Assembly (NCBI GenBank): GCA_026397725.1
Contig: JAPLUI010000242.1
Location: 1 to 64,000, forward strand
Direction of reading: 5' to 3'
Origin: Verrucomicrobiota bacterium
Lineage (GTDB): Bacteria; Verrucomicrobiota; Verrucomicrobiia; Verrucomicrobiales; Akkermansiaceae
Length of the DNA: 64,000 nt
Part shown: positions 20,282 through 29,690 of the stretch, one piece after another
How positions within the stretch are numbered: position 1 is the stretch's first letter
How the letters are laid out: every line of letters starts with the position of its first letter
Position numbers and translations under genes: made by a program
The notes under the pieces: generated by a model
What the model saw: only the letters and a program-made list of their open reading frames with translations
Told to the model about the DNA's origin: nothing
Databases searched by the model: none

Positions 20282-23161
20282 ATGAAATCAGCCACAACCA
20301 TGAAAACAAACAGACAGACAACCCCGGCACCCGGAAGACCCTGGGTTCCTTCACCTGCTCGCGCGGCGGTTTTGTTATCCGCCGTGCTGGCATTCGCCCC
20401 GTCCGCGTGGGCGGCCACCTTGAAGTTGCGCCTGGATGCCTCCGCGCTCACCGCCGCCGATAACGATCCCATCGCCTCATGGGCCAACACCGAGAGCGGC
20501 GGCGGAACATTCAGCCAAGGCGACACCGCCAAGCAGCCGTTGTTCAAAACCTCCGCCCTGACCAGCGGCAAGAAGGGCGTGGTTTTCGACGGTTCCAATG
20601 ACACGATGCTCAACAATACCGATCCCGGCATCAGTTCGCTGCTGACCGGCAGCACGACTCCTGTCCTTTACCTCGTGTACACGGCCAACTATGCATCAGC
20701 ATCAGCCTTCACTGTCATTACTGATGATCCTGGTAAAGATGGTTGGCAGTGCTATGGCGACAGCACCTATCTGTCGCTGTTCCGCGGCTCCAGGGCTCAA
20801 GGCCCGGCTATACCGTCAGGACAGTCCAGCGGCAGCCACCTGTGGTCAATCGGCGGCAATTCCAGCGGCGCCAACACGCTGAACGTGGACACTGCGGCCA
20901 CGATCTATTGGTCCGGATGGAATGGTGCCGGCTTTGCCATCGGCACCAATTGGCAGCTCTCCGATTCGGGCCATCTTTTCAACGGCGCGATCCACGAGGT
21001 GTTGGTCTTCGATGCGGCGCTCAGCGCCGACGAAAAGGCCGGAATGGATTTCCTGATGGACCAGAAGTGGGGCCTTGGGCTGGGATTCACCGCGACCTCC
21101 GCGCAAATCGCCGCAGCCAGCACGCTGCTCGGGATCTCCCCGCCGGTCGATCCGCCGGTCGCGGTGACGCAGGCCGCCACTGGCGTGAGTGCGGTGGGCT
21201 TCGGACTATTTTCCGCCACCTTGAACGGGACGATCGATCCCGGCAGCGGACCGGCTGCGGCCGCCTCGTTCAGGTGGGGCCTCACCGCCGGCTACGGCAA
21301 CACCGTGACGGCGACTCCAGCGTCTGTCACGAGCGGCGTCACGGCCGTGAGTGCCGTGATCAGCGGTCTGGCGGCGAACACCACCTATCATTTCCGGGTG
21401 GCCGGCAACAACGGATCGGAGGGTTTGGGTGCCGAGGTGTCCTTCACCACCCCGGCGCAGATCACCACCGAAGACGCCACCCCAATCACCTATAACGGTG
21501 CCACCTTGAATGGCACGGTCGATCCCAACGGGGTGGCCACCACCGCCTGGTTTGAGTGGGGCACGGGCACCTCCTACGGCACGGAGACTGCGCACCACTC
21601 TGCCGGCAGCGGCTACGCCACCTTCAGCGCATCGATCACCGGCCTGGAACCCAACGCAACCTATCATTTCCGGGCCGTGGCCAACAACGGCACCGACACC
21701 GTCCAGGGACCGGACAGGGTCTTCACCACTCCGGTGCAGATCACCACGGAAGCCGCCACCGACGTGGCATCCACCACCGCCACCCTGAATGGCACGGTCG
21801 ATCCTGACGGACATGCCACCACCGCCTGGTTCGAGTGGGGCGCGGACACCTCCTACGGCACGAGCACATCGCCTGTTAGCAACGTCGGCAGCAGCAGCGG
21901 TTTCGCCGCCTTCAGCGCGCCGCTCAGCGGCCTGACGTCCGGCTCCACGTATCATTACCGGGCGGTGGCCACCGTCGGCGCCGCCACCCTCTACGGGCCG
22001 GACATGACGCTCCACATCACAGGCTTGAAGTTGCGCCTGGATGCCTCCCTGCTCACCGGCACCGACGGTGATCCCATCTCGGCATGGACCAACACCGAGA
22101 CCGACTACGGCGGCACATTCAGCCAAGGCAATGCGGACTATCAGCCCACGTTCATGAACAGCTACTCGCTCAACCCCACCAAGCGGGGCGTGGTTTTCGA
22201 TGGCAACGACACCCTGGGTGCCGGCAACTTGAGCGGCCTCCTGAACCCCGGCGGCACACCGGTCACATCGGCCATGCTTTATGCCGTCGTCACAGTCGAT
22301 AACTGCAACAGCTACAACATCCTCACGGATGGTGCATACTTCGATCCTTGGTGGGTCTATGGCGGCTTTGGCGGCTCCAGGAGCTTCCTGGCTAACTTCC
22401 GTACCCATCGGGATGGTGGTACCGAGGGTGGCATTGGGACCCTTGTTCCAAACCAGGCAACGGGCAGCCATCTCTGGAGGGTCATCGGCCAAGCCGCCTA
22501 CAACACGACTTATCTCGACGCTGCGACACAATGGAACTGGCAAGGATGGAACGGCGCCAGTTTCACCGTCGCAGGAGCGAATTGGCAACTCGGGACGAAC
22601 GGATTCAAAGGCGCGATCCATGAGATCCTGGTCTTTGATGCGGCGCTCAGCGCCGACGAGCGGATCGGGATGGATTACCTGATGGACCGGAAGTGGGCCC
22701 TTGGGCTGGGCCTCAGCGCGACCTATGCGCAAATCGCCGCAGCCAGCGCATTGCTGGGAGTTGCCCCGCCGGCGGATCCGTTCGCCTCATGGATGTCCAC
22801 CAATTACCCGACCCTGACTGGCGCGGACGCCCTGCCCGGGGCGGATCCGGACGGCGACGGATTGACCAACTGGGAGGAATTCGCCTTCGGTCTCGATCCC
22901 ACCAGCGGCGCATCGGTCAACCCGATCAGCGTGCCGCTCGACAAGACCACCGGCACGTTCAGCTACACCCGGACGGCGGGCAGCACTCTCACCTACACGG
23001 TGTGGACTGCGACGGACCTGCAGACTTGGGACGGCCCGGCCGCCGCGAGCCAGACGCCCCGGGTTCCGGTGGTTGACGGTGTTGAGACGGTGGACGTCCA
23101 GCTCACCGGCTACTCGCCTCCGGTTGGCGGCACTCTCTTCGTGCGCGTCAAAGCGCAATGA
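20282..23161 (+). CDS. Exported LamG-like / fibronectin III-like repeat protein
   Basis: A 959-residue exported protein. After the signal peptide (ends near SAWA) comes a LamG-like domain (about 40-270). Three fibronectin-like repeats of about 90-95 residues follow (about 295-580), each with TATLNGT(I/V)DP, an aromatic-WG segment and TTYHFRAVA. A second LamG-like domain (about 585-825) matches the first closely (LKLRLDAS, GAIHEVLVFDAALSADE). The C-terminal module has DPDGDGLTNWEEFAFGLDP and ends LFVRVKAQ. The likely role is extracellular glycan binding; no catalytic motif is visible. ATG 20300 is an alternative start, and neither has a clear ribosome binding site. Confidence 0.8.
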   Translation: MKSATTMKTNRQTTPAPGRPWVPSPARAAVLLSAVLAFAPSAWAATLKLRLDASALTAADNDPIASWANTESGGGTFSQGDTAKQPLFKTSALTSGKKGVVFDGSNDTMLNNTDPGISSLLTGSTTPVLYLVYTANYASASAFTVITDDPGKDGWQCYGDSTYLSLFRGSRAQGPAIPSGQSSGSHLWSIGGNSSGANTLNVDTAATIYWSGWNGAGFAIGTNWQLSDSGHLFNGAIHEVLVFDAALSADEKAGMDFLMDQKWGLGLGFTATSAQIAAASTLLGISPPVDPPVAVTQAATGVSAVGFGLFSATLNGTIDPGSGPAAAASFRWGLTAGYGNTVTATPASVTSGVTAVSAVISGLAANTTYHFRVAGNNGSEGLGAEVSFTTPAQITTEDATPITYNGATLNGTVDPNGVATTAWFEWGTGTSYGTETAHHSAGSGYATFSASITGLEPNATYHFRAVANNGTDTVQGPDRVFTTPVQITTEAATDVASTTATLNGTVDPDGHATTAWFEWGADTSYGTSTSPVSNVGSSSGFAAFSAPLSGLTSGSTYHYRAVATVGAATLYGPDMTLHITGLKLRLDASLLTGTDGDPISAWTNTETDYGGTFSQGNADYQPTFMNSYSLNPTKRGVVFDGNDTLGAGNLSGLLNPGGTPVTSAMLYAVVTVDNCNSYNILTDGAYFDPWWVYGGFGGSRSFLANFRTHRDGGTEGGIGTLVPNQATGSHLWRVIGQAAYNTTYLDAATQWNWQGWNGASFTVAGANWQLGTNGFKGAIHEILVFDAALSADERIGMDYLMDRKWALGLGLSATYAQIAAASALLGVAPPADPFASWMSTNYPTLTGADALPGADPDGDGLTNWEEFAFGLDPTSGASVNPISVPLDKTTGTFSYTRTAGSTLTYTVWTATDLQTWDGPAAASQTPRVPVVDGVETVDVQLTGYSPPVGGTLFVRVKAQ

Positions 23162-23167
23162 GACGGA

Positions 23168-23273
23168 AGAGATAGAGGATCGTGGATAGAAGATAGAGGA
23201 TCGTGGATAGAAGATAGACGATCCTCCACTATCCACAATCCACGATCCACTATCCACTATCCACTATCCACGA
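23168..23273. repeat. Short-repeat cluster forming a large inverted repeat
   Basis: Just after the LamG gene, a 21-bp unit (GATAGAGGATCGTGGATAGAA) occurs twice and a third time in part. From 23224 the complementary heptamer TATCCAC is repeated several times. The two halves can pair into a long imperfect hairpin, which could end transcription or act as a recombination site. It is not a CRISPR array: the units are too short and there are no spacers. Confidence 0.75.
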
Positions 23274-23276
23274 AAG

Positions 23277-23346
23277 ATTTCCGGAGTTATTGGGTTTCCC
23301 CCGGATCAATGCGGGGTCGCCGCTGATGGAGTGGCGGCCCCCATTT
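23277..23346. repeat. Dispersed ~70-bp repeat, copy 2
   Basis: Partner of the repeat at 19011-19083, same orientation, about 85 percent identical by eye. It directly follows the heptamer cluster. The two copies bracket the AraC and LamG/fibronectin genes. Confidence 0.6.
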
Positions 23347-23576
23347 CACCCGCTAGAGCGCGGCAGTCGCGCTGCGCCGTGATTCCCCTGCCGATGGGAC
23401 GCCGCACGGCGGAATTGCGGTCAGTTACAGGTACCATGCTGTCATGACAGGTTGATTCCGAGTTGCGGATTCCTCGCTTGCATCACGACTCGGGTACTAC
23501 AGAATCCTCTTGAACAGGAGCCGCCAGCGGGAACGGAGGCTGAGTTCCCAGCCGCTCTTTTCAATTCAATCACCGC

Positions 23577-24033
23577 AATAATCAGAGTCATGAAGTCGAA
23601 CCAGGCAATGGCAGGCCTGAATGGCGCAACGATAAGGAGCCGCGGCATTCTTGTCGAGGTCAACGCGGTCTTCACTATCAATCAGGACGTGATGGCGCAG
23701 CCGGGCGAAAACATCGTCGGGCTGGATATCAACGGCCAACAAGTGACCTGTGATCTGGCGCAGGAACAGATGATAGGCAATGACGGCTATCAGCCGTTGA
23801 AAGTCATCGACAGCCAGCTCAAACTGCGGGTGTTCGTGGACCGGACGGCGGTGGAATGTTTCGCCGCCGGCGTCCCCTGGATGCCCCTCGTCTATCCGTT
23901 CATGCCGGAGGACAAGCCAACCTACGCCGTGAAGGTGTTCGGCAAGAAGGGCCTCGCCGAGGTCGCATTGAGGGCCTGGCAACTGCAATCCATCTGGATG
24001 AAAATACTGCATCAGAAACACAGACACGCCTGA
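23577..24033 (+). pseudogene. GH32 C-terminal remnant
   Basis: The distal part of this frame reads as the GH32 beta-sandwich end (LKLRVFVDRTAVECFAAG, then AVKVFGKKGLAEVALRAWQLQSIW). No propeller, signal peptide or NDPNG motif precedes it. The ORF start upstream at 23452 is arbitrary. The stretch near 23632 contains ATAAGGAGC followed by a CATTCTTG segment resembling the GGAGC-tagged palindrome at 44689, so a repeat may have been involved in the truncation. The stop is adjacent to the start of the next gene. Confidence 0.6.
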
Positions 24034-25526
24034 ATGATGAAAACGCACTTCTATCAGTTATTATGGGGTTCTTTGTTGCTGACGGCGACGCCTTTCAGGG
24101 GTCAGGCCGGTGCCACACCGGACGATGCCGGCAACGACCGGCACACCATCGCAACACCCGGACTGACGATGGAAATCAACGATCAGGGGGAAATCGTGAC
24201 CGCCTCAATAGGTGAGCGCAAGATCCGTCGCGAATTGCACGGTTTGACGGCCTTGGCCGGCTGTGCGCCGCGTGGCCAGGCACTGGTCCGCAGGGTGAAG
24301 GAGGGCGTGGAGTTCGAACGCACGCTCCAGCAACCGGATGGCGGACGCATGTGCAAGGTCATCGATCACTTCACGCCGGGATCTAACAGCATACGCTGGG
24401 AGGTCACCATCCTGTCCGAAGGACCGGCGTGGAGCACGGAGATCCAGACCCGGCTGGCATATCCGGCATCTCCGGCGCTCACTTTCTGGACGGCTTGGTC
24501 ACAGCCCGGACAGGTCGCGAACGGAGCCTGGGCGGAGGATCCACTGACGCCGGTTCCGTTGCAGGCGATGCGCTTCGACTATGGTGCCCCGCCGGTGACC
24601 TATGATGCGCCACAGCTTGGCTGGTGTCCGTCCGGCAACCTCTTTTGCATGCCGCTGGCGACGCTGATCGAGGCCAATGATGACATTGGCGTATCGCTGG
24701 TGCTCAGCCCCGGGGATGTGATGCGCGAGTTGTTGCTGACCACGAACGCTGCGGGCGAGGTGGTCATGTCGCGTTCACGATTGCGCCTCGGCGGCAACCG
24801 GCCGATTGTGCTAGATATGGATTTGGTGGCGCATGAGGGCGACTGGCGCGGCGGCTTGCGGTGGATGGCACAACACTACCCGCAATACTTCGATTCACCC
24901 AATCCGCAGGCCCACGCCATGGCCGGTACCAGTGCGTACTCCTCGGCTGGCACCGACTTCGATGCCGGGCGCATGAAAAAGATGGCATTCCGGGTGAACT
25001 GGAAGGCCAGCTTTGATTTCCCCTACATCGGCATGTTCCTGCCGCCGGTGAAATCCGGCACGGAGAAGTGGCCGCGTTTCGGCGGCCGGGAAACGACTCT
25101 CGACGAAATGGCCAATTACTCGACGGAAATGCGGCGCATGGGGTTTCATGTCCTCAGTTATTTCAACGTCGCTGAATTCGGCGCCAGGGTGACGTGGCCC
25201 CCACCACCGCCGAAAGACACGAAGATAGAGGATTTGTGGAAGAACTGCGACGATTTCCTACAGGCCAAGCTGGCGGCGGCAATCCTGCGGGTCCCGGACC
25301 GGATGAAGCCGGGGGCGCTGGCTGCCAGTATCTATCCGAAAACCAAGGTGGGGGGGTACTCCTTCACCTGGATCCATCCGGCAAGAGCGTCGTCGAAGTG
25401 CTGCATCCCGGCGAGGATCAATGGCAGGCGGTGGAATCGCAGTTCAGGGACCAGGCCTTGCACGTGACGGTGCCATTGCACCGCGGATGCGCCATGATGA
25501 TGGTGCGTGAAGTTGTTGAAGATTGA
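24034..25526 (+). pseudogene. Exported glycosidase-like gene, frameshifted near the end
   Basis: The main frame (24034-25467) has a signal peptide and a beta-domain plus part of a barrel typical of uncharacterised glycosidases (RFDYGAPP, GWCPSGNLFCMPL, MRRMGFHVLSYFNVAEFG). After the G7 run at about 25348-25354 the sequence becomes family-unlike (HPARASSKCC). In the next frame the text DPSGKSVVEVLHPGEDQW to MMMVREVVED is a sensible C-terminus ending at 25526. One additional G in the run would join the two. The barrel also looks short, so an internal deletion before the run is possible. I cannot name the family; it sits between GH32 sequences. Confidence 0.6.
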
Positions 25527-25554
25527 GGTGATCCAAACCACACATGGAGATTGA

Positions 25555-27324
25555 ATGATGAAACAAACCATGAAATCACTGCTAACAGTCATTCCATTGG
25601 GAATTTGCATTGCCGCATCCGGCATGGCGCGAGCCGCCGATGACGGCACGCGCACGTTCAAGGCGGACAAGCGCTATCTGGTCTTTCCCTGCGAGCGGGG
25701 ACGCACCGGCCAGAACAAAATGTCCATCGAGGTGGACGGCAAGCCCTACCTGTCGGTTGCAGGTTCGCTGATCACCGCCTCCGATCCGGACCACTGGCGA
25801 TTCATCGACCTGAAGCAAATGCAGGGCCGGACCCTGTCGGTGAAGATCCAAGGACCGGGTGCGGCCGCGATCAATCTGGTGAAGACGAGCGACACGATCC
25901 CGGGCCAGGCTCCGGTCTATCATGAACCGGGCCGGGCACAGGTCCATTTCTCGCCGCTCCGCGGCTCGTTGAACGATCCCTGCGGCATGATCTACCACGA
26001 GGGGCAATGGCATCTGTACTTTGCCCTGAAGCGGTTTTACAACGACAACGGGAATCCTAACAGCATGTGGGGCCACGCGGTCAGCAGCGACCTGCTCCAC
26101 TGGGAGGAGCTGCCGATTTTCATGCCGGCGGTGGATGGGAAATTTTCCTACTGGACCGGCGGGGCGGCGGTGGATGTGGAAAACACCACGGGCCTGGGCC
26201 AACCGGGGAAACCCGCAATCGTTTATTCCGCCAACAATGGCACCTACGGGCCGAATGCCTTCACCCAAAGCGTGTTTGTGAGCACCGATGGGGGGATGAC
26301 CGTGCAGTGGATCCCGGAGCTGATGGACAAGCCGCTACCCAAGGAGGATGCCCGTCGCGGTGGCGGCACGCGCGACCCCATGATCGTCTGGTACGCCCCC
26401 GAAAAGAAATGGGTGATGGTGGTTTACAACCAACCGCCTGGCGGCAGCAACGGCTTCTACTTCTTCGAGTCCAAGGACCTGAAGAATTGGACGGAGACGA
26501 GCGTGCTCGGGGACATGTATGAGTGCCCGAATTTCTTCCAACTTCCGGTGGACGGCAACAAGGAGGATCTGCGGTGGGTGACATGGGGGTCTCCAACAGA
26601 ATACTTGATAGGGAAATTCAACGGCAAGGCATTCGTGCCTGACGACAACCGCAGGCTGCGTGCGCACTTCGGGCAGACCAGCGCCTCGCAGGTGTTTGCC
26701 AACGCGCCGGGCGGGCGGATCGTGCAGGTTGGCTGGGCCCACTGCGGCGGTTCCGAAGGGGAGTTCTGTTGGATGGCGGCTTTCCCGCTGGATCTGAGTT
26801 TGCGGACCACGCCCGAAGGCATGCGCCTGTTTGCGGACTTCATTCCCGAACTCGCGAAACTGCGCAAGGCAGGCAGCCAGCAGCAAGACCTCGTGGTCAA
26901 GGCCGGGGCCCCGCTCAAGGTGGGCGACATCTCGCAGCCGGTCGAGGTCATCGCCGAGTTCGACCCCGGCAGCGCCTCGCAGGTCACCTTCACCGGACCG
27001 GAACTCAACATCAATTGGAACGCCAAAAGCCAGGAACTCAAGGTCACGGAAGCGGACAGGCCGGAGGGGGAAACTTATGGCTATAGCCCCGACGGAAAGG
27101 TGGCCAGGTTGATTCCGAAGGACGGCCGCATGACCGTGCATATCCTGCTGGACGTCCCGTCGGTGGAGGTTGTCACCAGCGCCGGGGACTATATCATCAA
27201 GGCCCGTGACTATCGGAAACTTGGCGAAAAATCCCCCATGGAGATCCGCGCCGAAGGTGGCGACGTGAAATTCAGCCGGCTGGACGTCTATCCGCTCAAG
27301 TCGATTCACGACAGCAAACCATGA
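25555..27324 (+). CDS. GH32 glycosidase, third copy, intact
   Basis: A 589-residue exported enzyme, full length with propeller and C-terminal beta-sandwich (ending FSRLDVYPLKS). Motifs are NDPCG at 140-144 (the usual Asn is Cys, the nucleophile Asp is kept), WTGGAAV near 200, RDP at 273-275 and YEC at 322-324. The signal peptide ends near ARA. It likely cleaves fructans or a related fructoside. A GGAG at 25546 gives better spacing to the second ATG (25558) than to the first (25555). It diverges considerably from the tandem pair at 1-3355, so it is not part of that duplication. Confidence 0.85.
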   Translation: MMKQTMKSLLTVIPLGICIAASGMARAADDGTRTFKADKRYLVFPCERGRTGQNKMSIEVDGKPYLSVAGSLITASDPDHWRFIDLKQMQGRTLSVKIQGPGAAAINLVKTSDTIPGQAPVYHEPGRAQVHFSPLRGSLNDPCGMIYHEGQWHLYFALKRFYNDNGNPNSMWGHAVSSDLLHWEELPIFMPAVDGKFSYWTGGAAVDVENTTGLGQPGKPAIVYSANNGTYGPNAFTQSVFVSTDGGMTVQWIPELMDKPLPKEDARRGGGTRDPMIVWYAPEKKWVMVVYNQPPGGSNGFYFFESKDLKNWTETSVLGDMYECPNFFQLPVDGNKEDLRWVTWGSPTEYLIGKFNGKAFVPDDNRRLRAHFGQTSASQVFANAPGGRIVQVGWAHCGGSEGEFCWMAAFPLDLSLRTTPEGMRLFADFIPELAKLRKAGSQQQDLVVKAGAPLKVGDISQPVEVIAEFDPGSASQVTFTGPELNINWNAKSQELKVTEADRPEGETYGYSPDGKVARLIPKDGRMTVHILLDVPSVEVVTSAGDYIIKARDYRKLGEKSPMEIRAEGGDVKFSRLDVYPLKSIHDSKP

Positions 27325-27960
27325 AACACCCATCACCCAAGGCCTTGTTGTGAACATCCGCGATGATGGTATATATATTCCACGCATGCCCGGCGGCCGA
27401 GAGCGACGAGCCAGCGCCGGCTCTAGCAGAACGGACCCGGGAGGGAAGATCCGGGCTGGCATGGCATCCCGCAGGCTAACTTTTGTTGCTCTTGCAGACT
27501 CCGGAGTTTGGTGCCCGGGTGGCGGGCGCAGAGGTTCCGGTATGGGGGGAGAATCGGACCGCTGAGGGTCGATGCCGGGCAAGCCAGATGGGCCAAACGA
27601 TCCGGACCGAACACTCCGGAAAGACCTACCGGGCGCAGTATCACAGTTCCTGATCCCGGCGGAAAATGAGTTGGCGCTATTTGGCGTTTCAGACGAATTG
27701 GAGGACACTCATTGAGTGGTTCGCTCACGCGGCTTTCTAACGAAACGAGGGTGATGGTCAAGGAGCGCGGATTCCGGTGCGCGATCTACTACTCGCCCTG
27801 CCAGGCCTTGGCTTCGGGGCAGAGCGGCAACCGGGGTGTTGGCAGCCAAGCCAACGAATCCTGCCATCCTTGCCGGACGGTGCAGCGAGCGAGGTGCTCA
27901 ACAAAAAGCGGGACCGCACGCTGGCGGCCCCGCTGGTGGAGAGCAATGGGGAGCGGGCTT
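27325..27960. other. Intergenic stretch, no gene seen
   Basis: 636 bp between the GH32 gene and the end of ssb. Apart from the ssb terminator at 27903-27933 no feature was recognised. The open frames here lack family-like sequence. Confidence 0.4.
27903..27933 (-). terminator. Rho-independent terminator of pth-rpsF-ssb
   Basis: Read on the minus strand: GCGGGGCCGC, a 6-base loop, GCGGTCCCGC, then TTTTT. This is a 10-bp stem with one G-T pair followed by a U-tract. It lies 27 bases after the ssb stop. Confidence 0.8.
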
Positions 27961-28461
<501 letters not shown>

Positions 28462-28532
28462 AACAGAGGAAAAATGGAGGTTGAAACCGCTCGCTGCAAG
28501 CACAAACTGTTCGCGGAAACAGTCTTGCTAAC

Positions 28533-28820
28533 TCACGCGATGCGCTGGAAGTGCTGGAGGTGGACTTTGCCGTTGAGCCGCAGCCGGGCTTGGAGCTTCG
28601 ACACCACCTCCCCCACCCCCGTGAAGACGTAGTTGACGTAGTGTCCGGCTTCGAGGTGGCGGGCGTTGTAGGCGAACTGACGGCGGCCGAGTTGGGTGAC
28701 CTTGTCGATTTTGCCTCCTTCGGCTTCGATTTCCCTGGCGATGGAGCTGACGAGTTCATCGACAGTTCCGTCCAGTGATTTGGTGTTAAGGACGATCAGG
28801 CCCTGGTATTTGCGACTCAT
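28533..28820 (-). CDS. rpsF: 30S ribosomal protein S6
   Basis: A 95-residue bS6. It begins MSRKYQGLIVLNTKSL and contains GRRQFAYNARHLEAGHYVNYVF, the conserved S6 core. Normal length. The start at 28820 lies inside the end of pth (35-bp overlap), and ssb follows after 71 bp. The rpsF-ssb pairing is a widespread arrangement. Confidence 0.95.
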   Translation of the reverse strand: MSRKYQGLIVLNTKSLDGTVDELVSSIAREIEAEGGKIDKVTQLGRRQFAYNARHLEAGHYVNYVFTGVGEVVSKLQARLRLNGKVHLQHFQRIA

Positions 28821-29406
28821 CGGGGTGGGAATTGGGTGGATTGCTGCGGGTGTGAAAGCGGTTCGCCGCGGCGGCGATGCCTTCGGAACGCGCAAGTTGC
28901 ACGGCATCGAGCGCCATGGCAAGCATGTTTTCAAAAATCGGACGTTCTTCTTGCGCGAATATCCCCAGGACGTGGTCAACCAGCTCTCCGGGGTGGCTGC
29001 CGCCGATGCCGAGCTTGAGGCGGGGGAAGTCCTCGGTGCCGAGGTGTTGGAGGATGGATTTGATGCCGTTGTGGCCGCCGGCGGAGCCTTTTTCGCGAAA
29101 CCTGAGGGTGCCCAGCGGCAGCGCGGCGTCGTCATGGACAACGAGGATCTGGGCCGGGGGGCACTTGTAATAGGCCAGCACCTGCTGGACCGCCCGCCCG
29201 CTCAGGTTCATGAAGGTTTGGGGTTTGAGCAGGAGCGTGCCACTACCGGGCAGCTTGGCCAGATGGCTCTGCCACCGCGGCACGGATTGAAAGGTCACCC
29301 CGGCGGCGGCGGCCAGCCGGTCCAACACCATGAAGCCCACATTGTGGCGGGTTGCTTCGTATTGCCGCCCCGGATTGCCAAGACCGACGATGATGGAAAA
29401 GGACAT
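28786..29406 (-). CDS. pth: Peptidyl-tRNA hydrolase
   Basis: A 206-residue Pth that frees tRNA from stalled peptidyl-tRNA. Conserved segments are IVGLGNPGRQYEATRHNVGFMVLD with the catalytic His, LLKPQTFMNLSG, VVHDDAALPLG, and GSAGGHNGIKSI. ATG 29406 matches the family start. The last part overlaps rpsF in another frame, a short non-conserved tail. Confidence 0.95.
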   Translation of the reverse strand: MSFSIIVGLGNPGRQYEATRHNVGFMVLDRLAAAAGVTFQSVPRWQSHLAKLPGSGTLLLKPQTFMNLSGRAVQQVLAYYKCPPAQILVVHDDAALPLGTLRFREKGSAGGHNGIKSILQHLGTEDFPRLKLGIGGSHPGELVDHVLGIFAQEERPIFENMLAMALDAVQLARSEGIAAAANRFHTRSNPPNSHPDESQIPGPDRP

Positions 29407-29690
29407 GCGGGGAGAAAGTAGCCACTCGGACGCATCTGGAAAGCCGACTTTTTGCCGATCCGCCGAATTTCCCACCGGTGGCGCGAAGGAATAGCCGGAC
29501 CAACCGGCCGCACGCGTCACGTCAATTGTCACCGTCGCAGCCCGCCGTCGGAATGGACACGCGGTGGTGAGCGCGGGTTGGCCCGGGCGTGAGAAGCAAG
29601 GAATTGCCCACCGTCACACCGCCACCGCCACCGCCGCCGTGATGAGCCCAGCCGGGAGTGATAGGCCGGAAAAATCCTGACGGCAATTGT

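Noticed and set aside
21206..22732. 508-codon open frame on the minus strand
   Set aside because: Antisense to the LamG/fibronectin gene; low-complexity Gly/Arg/Val text mirrors the repeats of the real gene.
23168..23273. Possible CRISPR array
   Set aside because: Repeat units are 7-21 bp, partly inverted, with no unique spacers and no cas genes nearby.
26335..27708. 457-codon open frame on the minus strand
   Set aside because: Antisense to the intact GH32 gene; not protein-like.
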